Source: Thermoplasmatales archaeon (GTDB lineage Archaea; Thermoplasmatota; JASEFT01; JAUWIS01). Taken from it: a DNA stretch of 21,431 nt. The stretch is from contig JASEEW010000008.1 in the NCBI GenBank assembly GCA_030019485.1, forward strand, positions 1 through 21,431, read 5' to 3'. Of the stretch, positions 21,316 to 21,431 are shown piece by piece (positions within the stretch are counted from its first letter, which is position 1; every line of letters starts with the position of its first letter). A program made the translations under genes and the position numbers. A model generated the notes under the pieces. The model was not told the DNA's origin, ran no database searches, and was given only the letters and a program-made list of their open reading frames with translations.

Positions 21316-21336
21316 AAATAGGGGATGAATGTAGCA

Positions 21337-21349
21337 GTTTATAATATTT
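21337..21349 (-). promoter_or_regulatory. TATA box of the nadM-pncC / rtcA operon
   Basis: On the minus strand AAATATTATAAAC is centred about 28 bases before the ATG at 21315, giving a leaderless or near-leaderless start. Confidence 0.55.
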
Positions 21350-21431
21350 TAGGCAGGATGGGGTTAAACTATTTTTAATCTTCCCTAACTCCTTTTCAAT
21401 CTCCTTAACCTCCTTTAATACTCATTTTGTG
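21350..21431. other. Right-edge non-coding stretch
   Basis: These 80 bases have no start-bearing frame that I trust. CCCTAACTCC at 21394-21403 and TTAACC just after resemble one arm of the TTAGGG-like repeat family, but the window ends before a partner arm could be seen. Confidence 0.3.

Noticed and set aside
21316..21431. A minus-strand coding tail with a helix-like run (KEVKEIEKELGKIKNSL)
   Set aside because: A TGA in the same frame lies just upstream, no start codon falls between, and the frame runs on antisense-like through the nadM-pncC promoter and start. Purine-rich bias gives Lys/Glu by chance.

Overview
The window is archaeal DNA, most likely from a euryarchaeal-grade or DPANN-like lineage. 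I could not place it more finely. The evidence is the gene set: Hef helicase-nuclease, GEK1-type D-aminoacyl-tRNA deacylase, UPF0147, Pcc1 of KEOPS, archaeal RecJ-like DHH nuclease, KaiC-like ATPases, RtcA, NadM, and tRNAs with introns and no encoded CCA. Control signals agree. Genes that open a transcription unit usually have a TATA box 25-31 bases before the start codon (little or no leader), while genes inside operons often carry a GGTGA-type ribosome site.

Layout, left to right. 1-622: left-edge remnant of a zinc-ribbon transposase with an in-frame stop. 732-5179: plus-strand operon trkA-trkH-recJ-pcc1 (potassium uptake, DHH nuclease, KEOPS subunit). It converges on dtdA (5196-6032), which is divergent from hef (about 6070-8313), followed by a UPF0147 gene. 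8651-9051: a tRNA-Ser(GCT) split by two insertions, one at position 37/38 and one in the T loop at 59/60, followed by a palindrome cluster. 9243-11359: pcm, a PfpI-type gene and a metallophosphoesterase, each with its own promoter. 11414-11542 (minus): tRNA-Leu(CAG) with a 44-nt intron. 11630-15221: sugar-1-phosphate nucleotidylyltransferase, GT4 glycosyltransferase, and a pilin-like lamin-tail surface protein rich in N-glycosylation sequons. 15319-15886: a dense palindrome cluster. 15953-19142: a four-gene module of three KaiC/RecA-fold proteins (one with an intact P-loop, two without) and a tandem V4R-like sensor protein. 19158-19327: a second palindrome cluster. 19335-21315 (minus): a NadM-PncC fusion overlapping rtcA.

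The most unusual content is the repeat biology. Two families of small inverted repeats are dispersed here. Family A hairpins have the form TTA-C-GGAA...TTCC-TAA, with an apparently bulged C and stems that covary between copies. Family B is a TTAGGG-like inverted repeat that tends to lie at gene ends and twice supplies the stop codon. Copies of family A fill the anticodon-loop intron of tRNA-Ser, and a copy of family B forms its T-loop intron, where a near-perfect bulge-helix-bulge splice motif can be drawn. This suggests that dispersed repeats became, or invaded, tRNA introns.

A second candidate system is the KaiC-triad plus V4R operon. It is bracketed by palindrome clusters that share a 79-bp direct repeat (77 of 79 bases identical by hand count). 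It looks like a sensor-ATPase signalling module and may sit on a recombinable segment.
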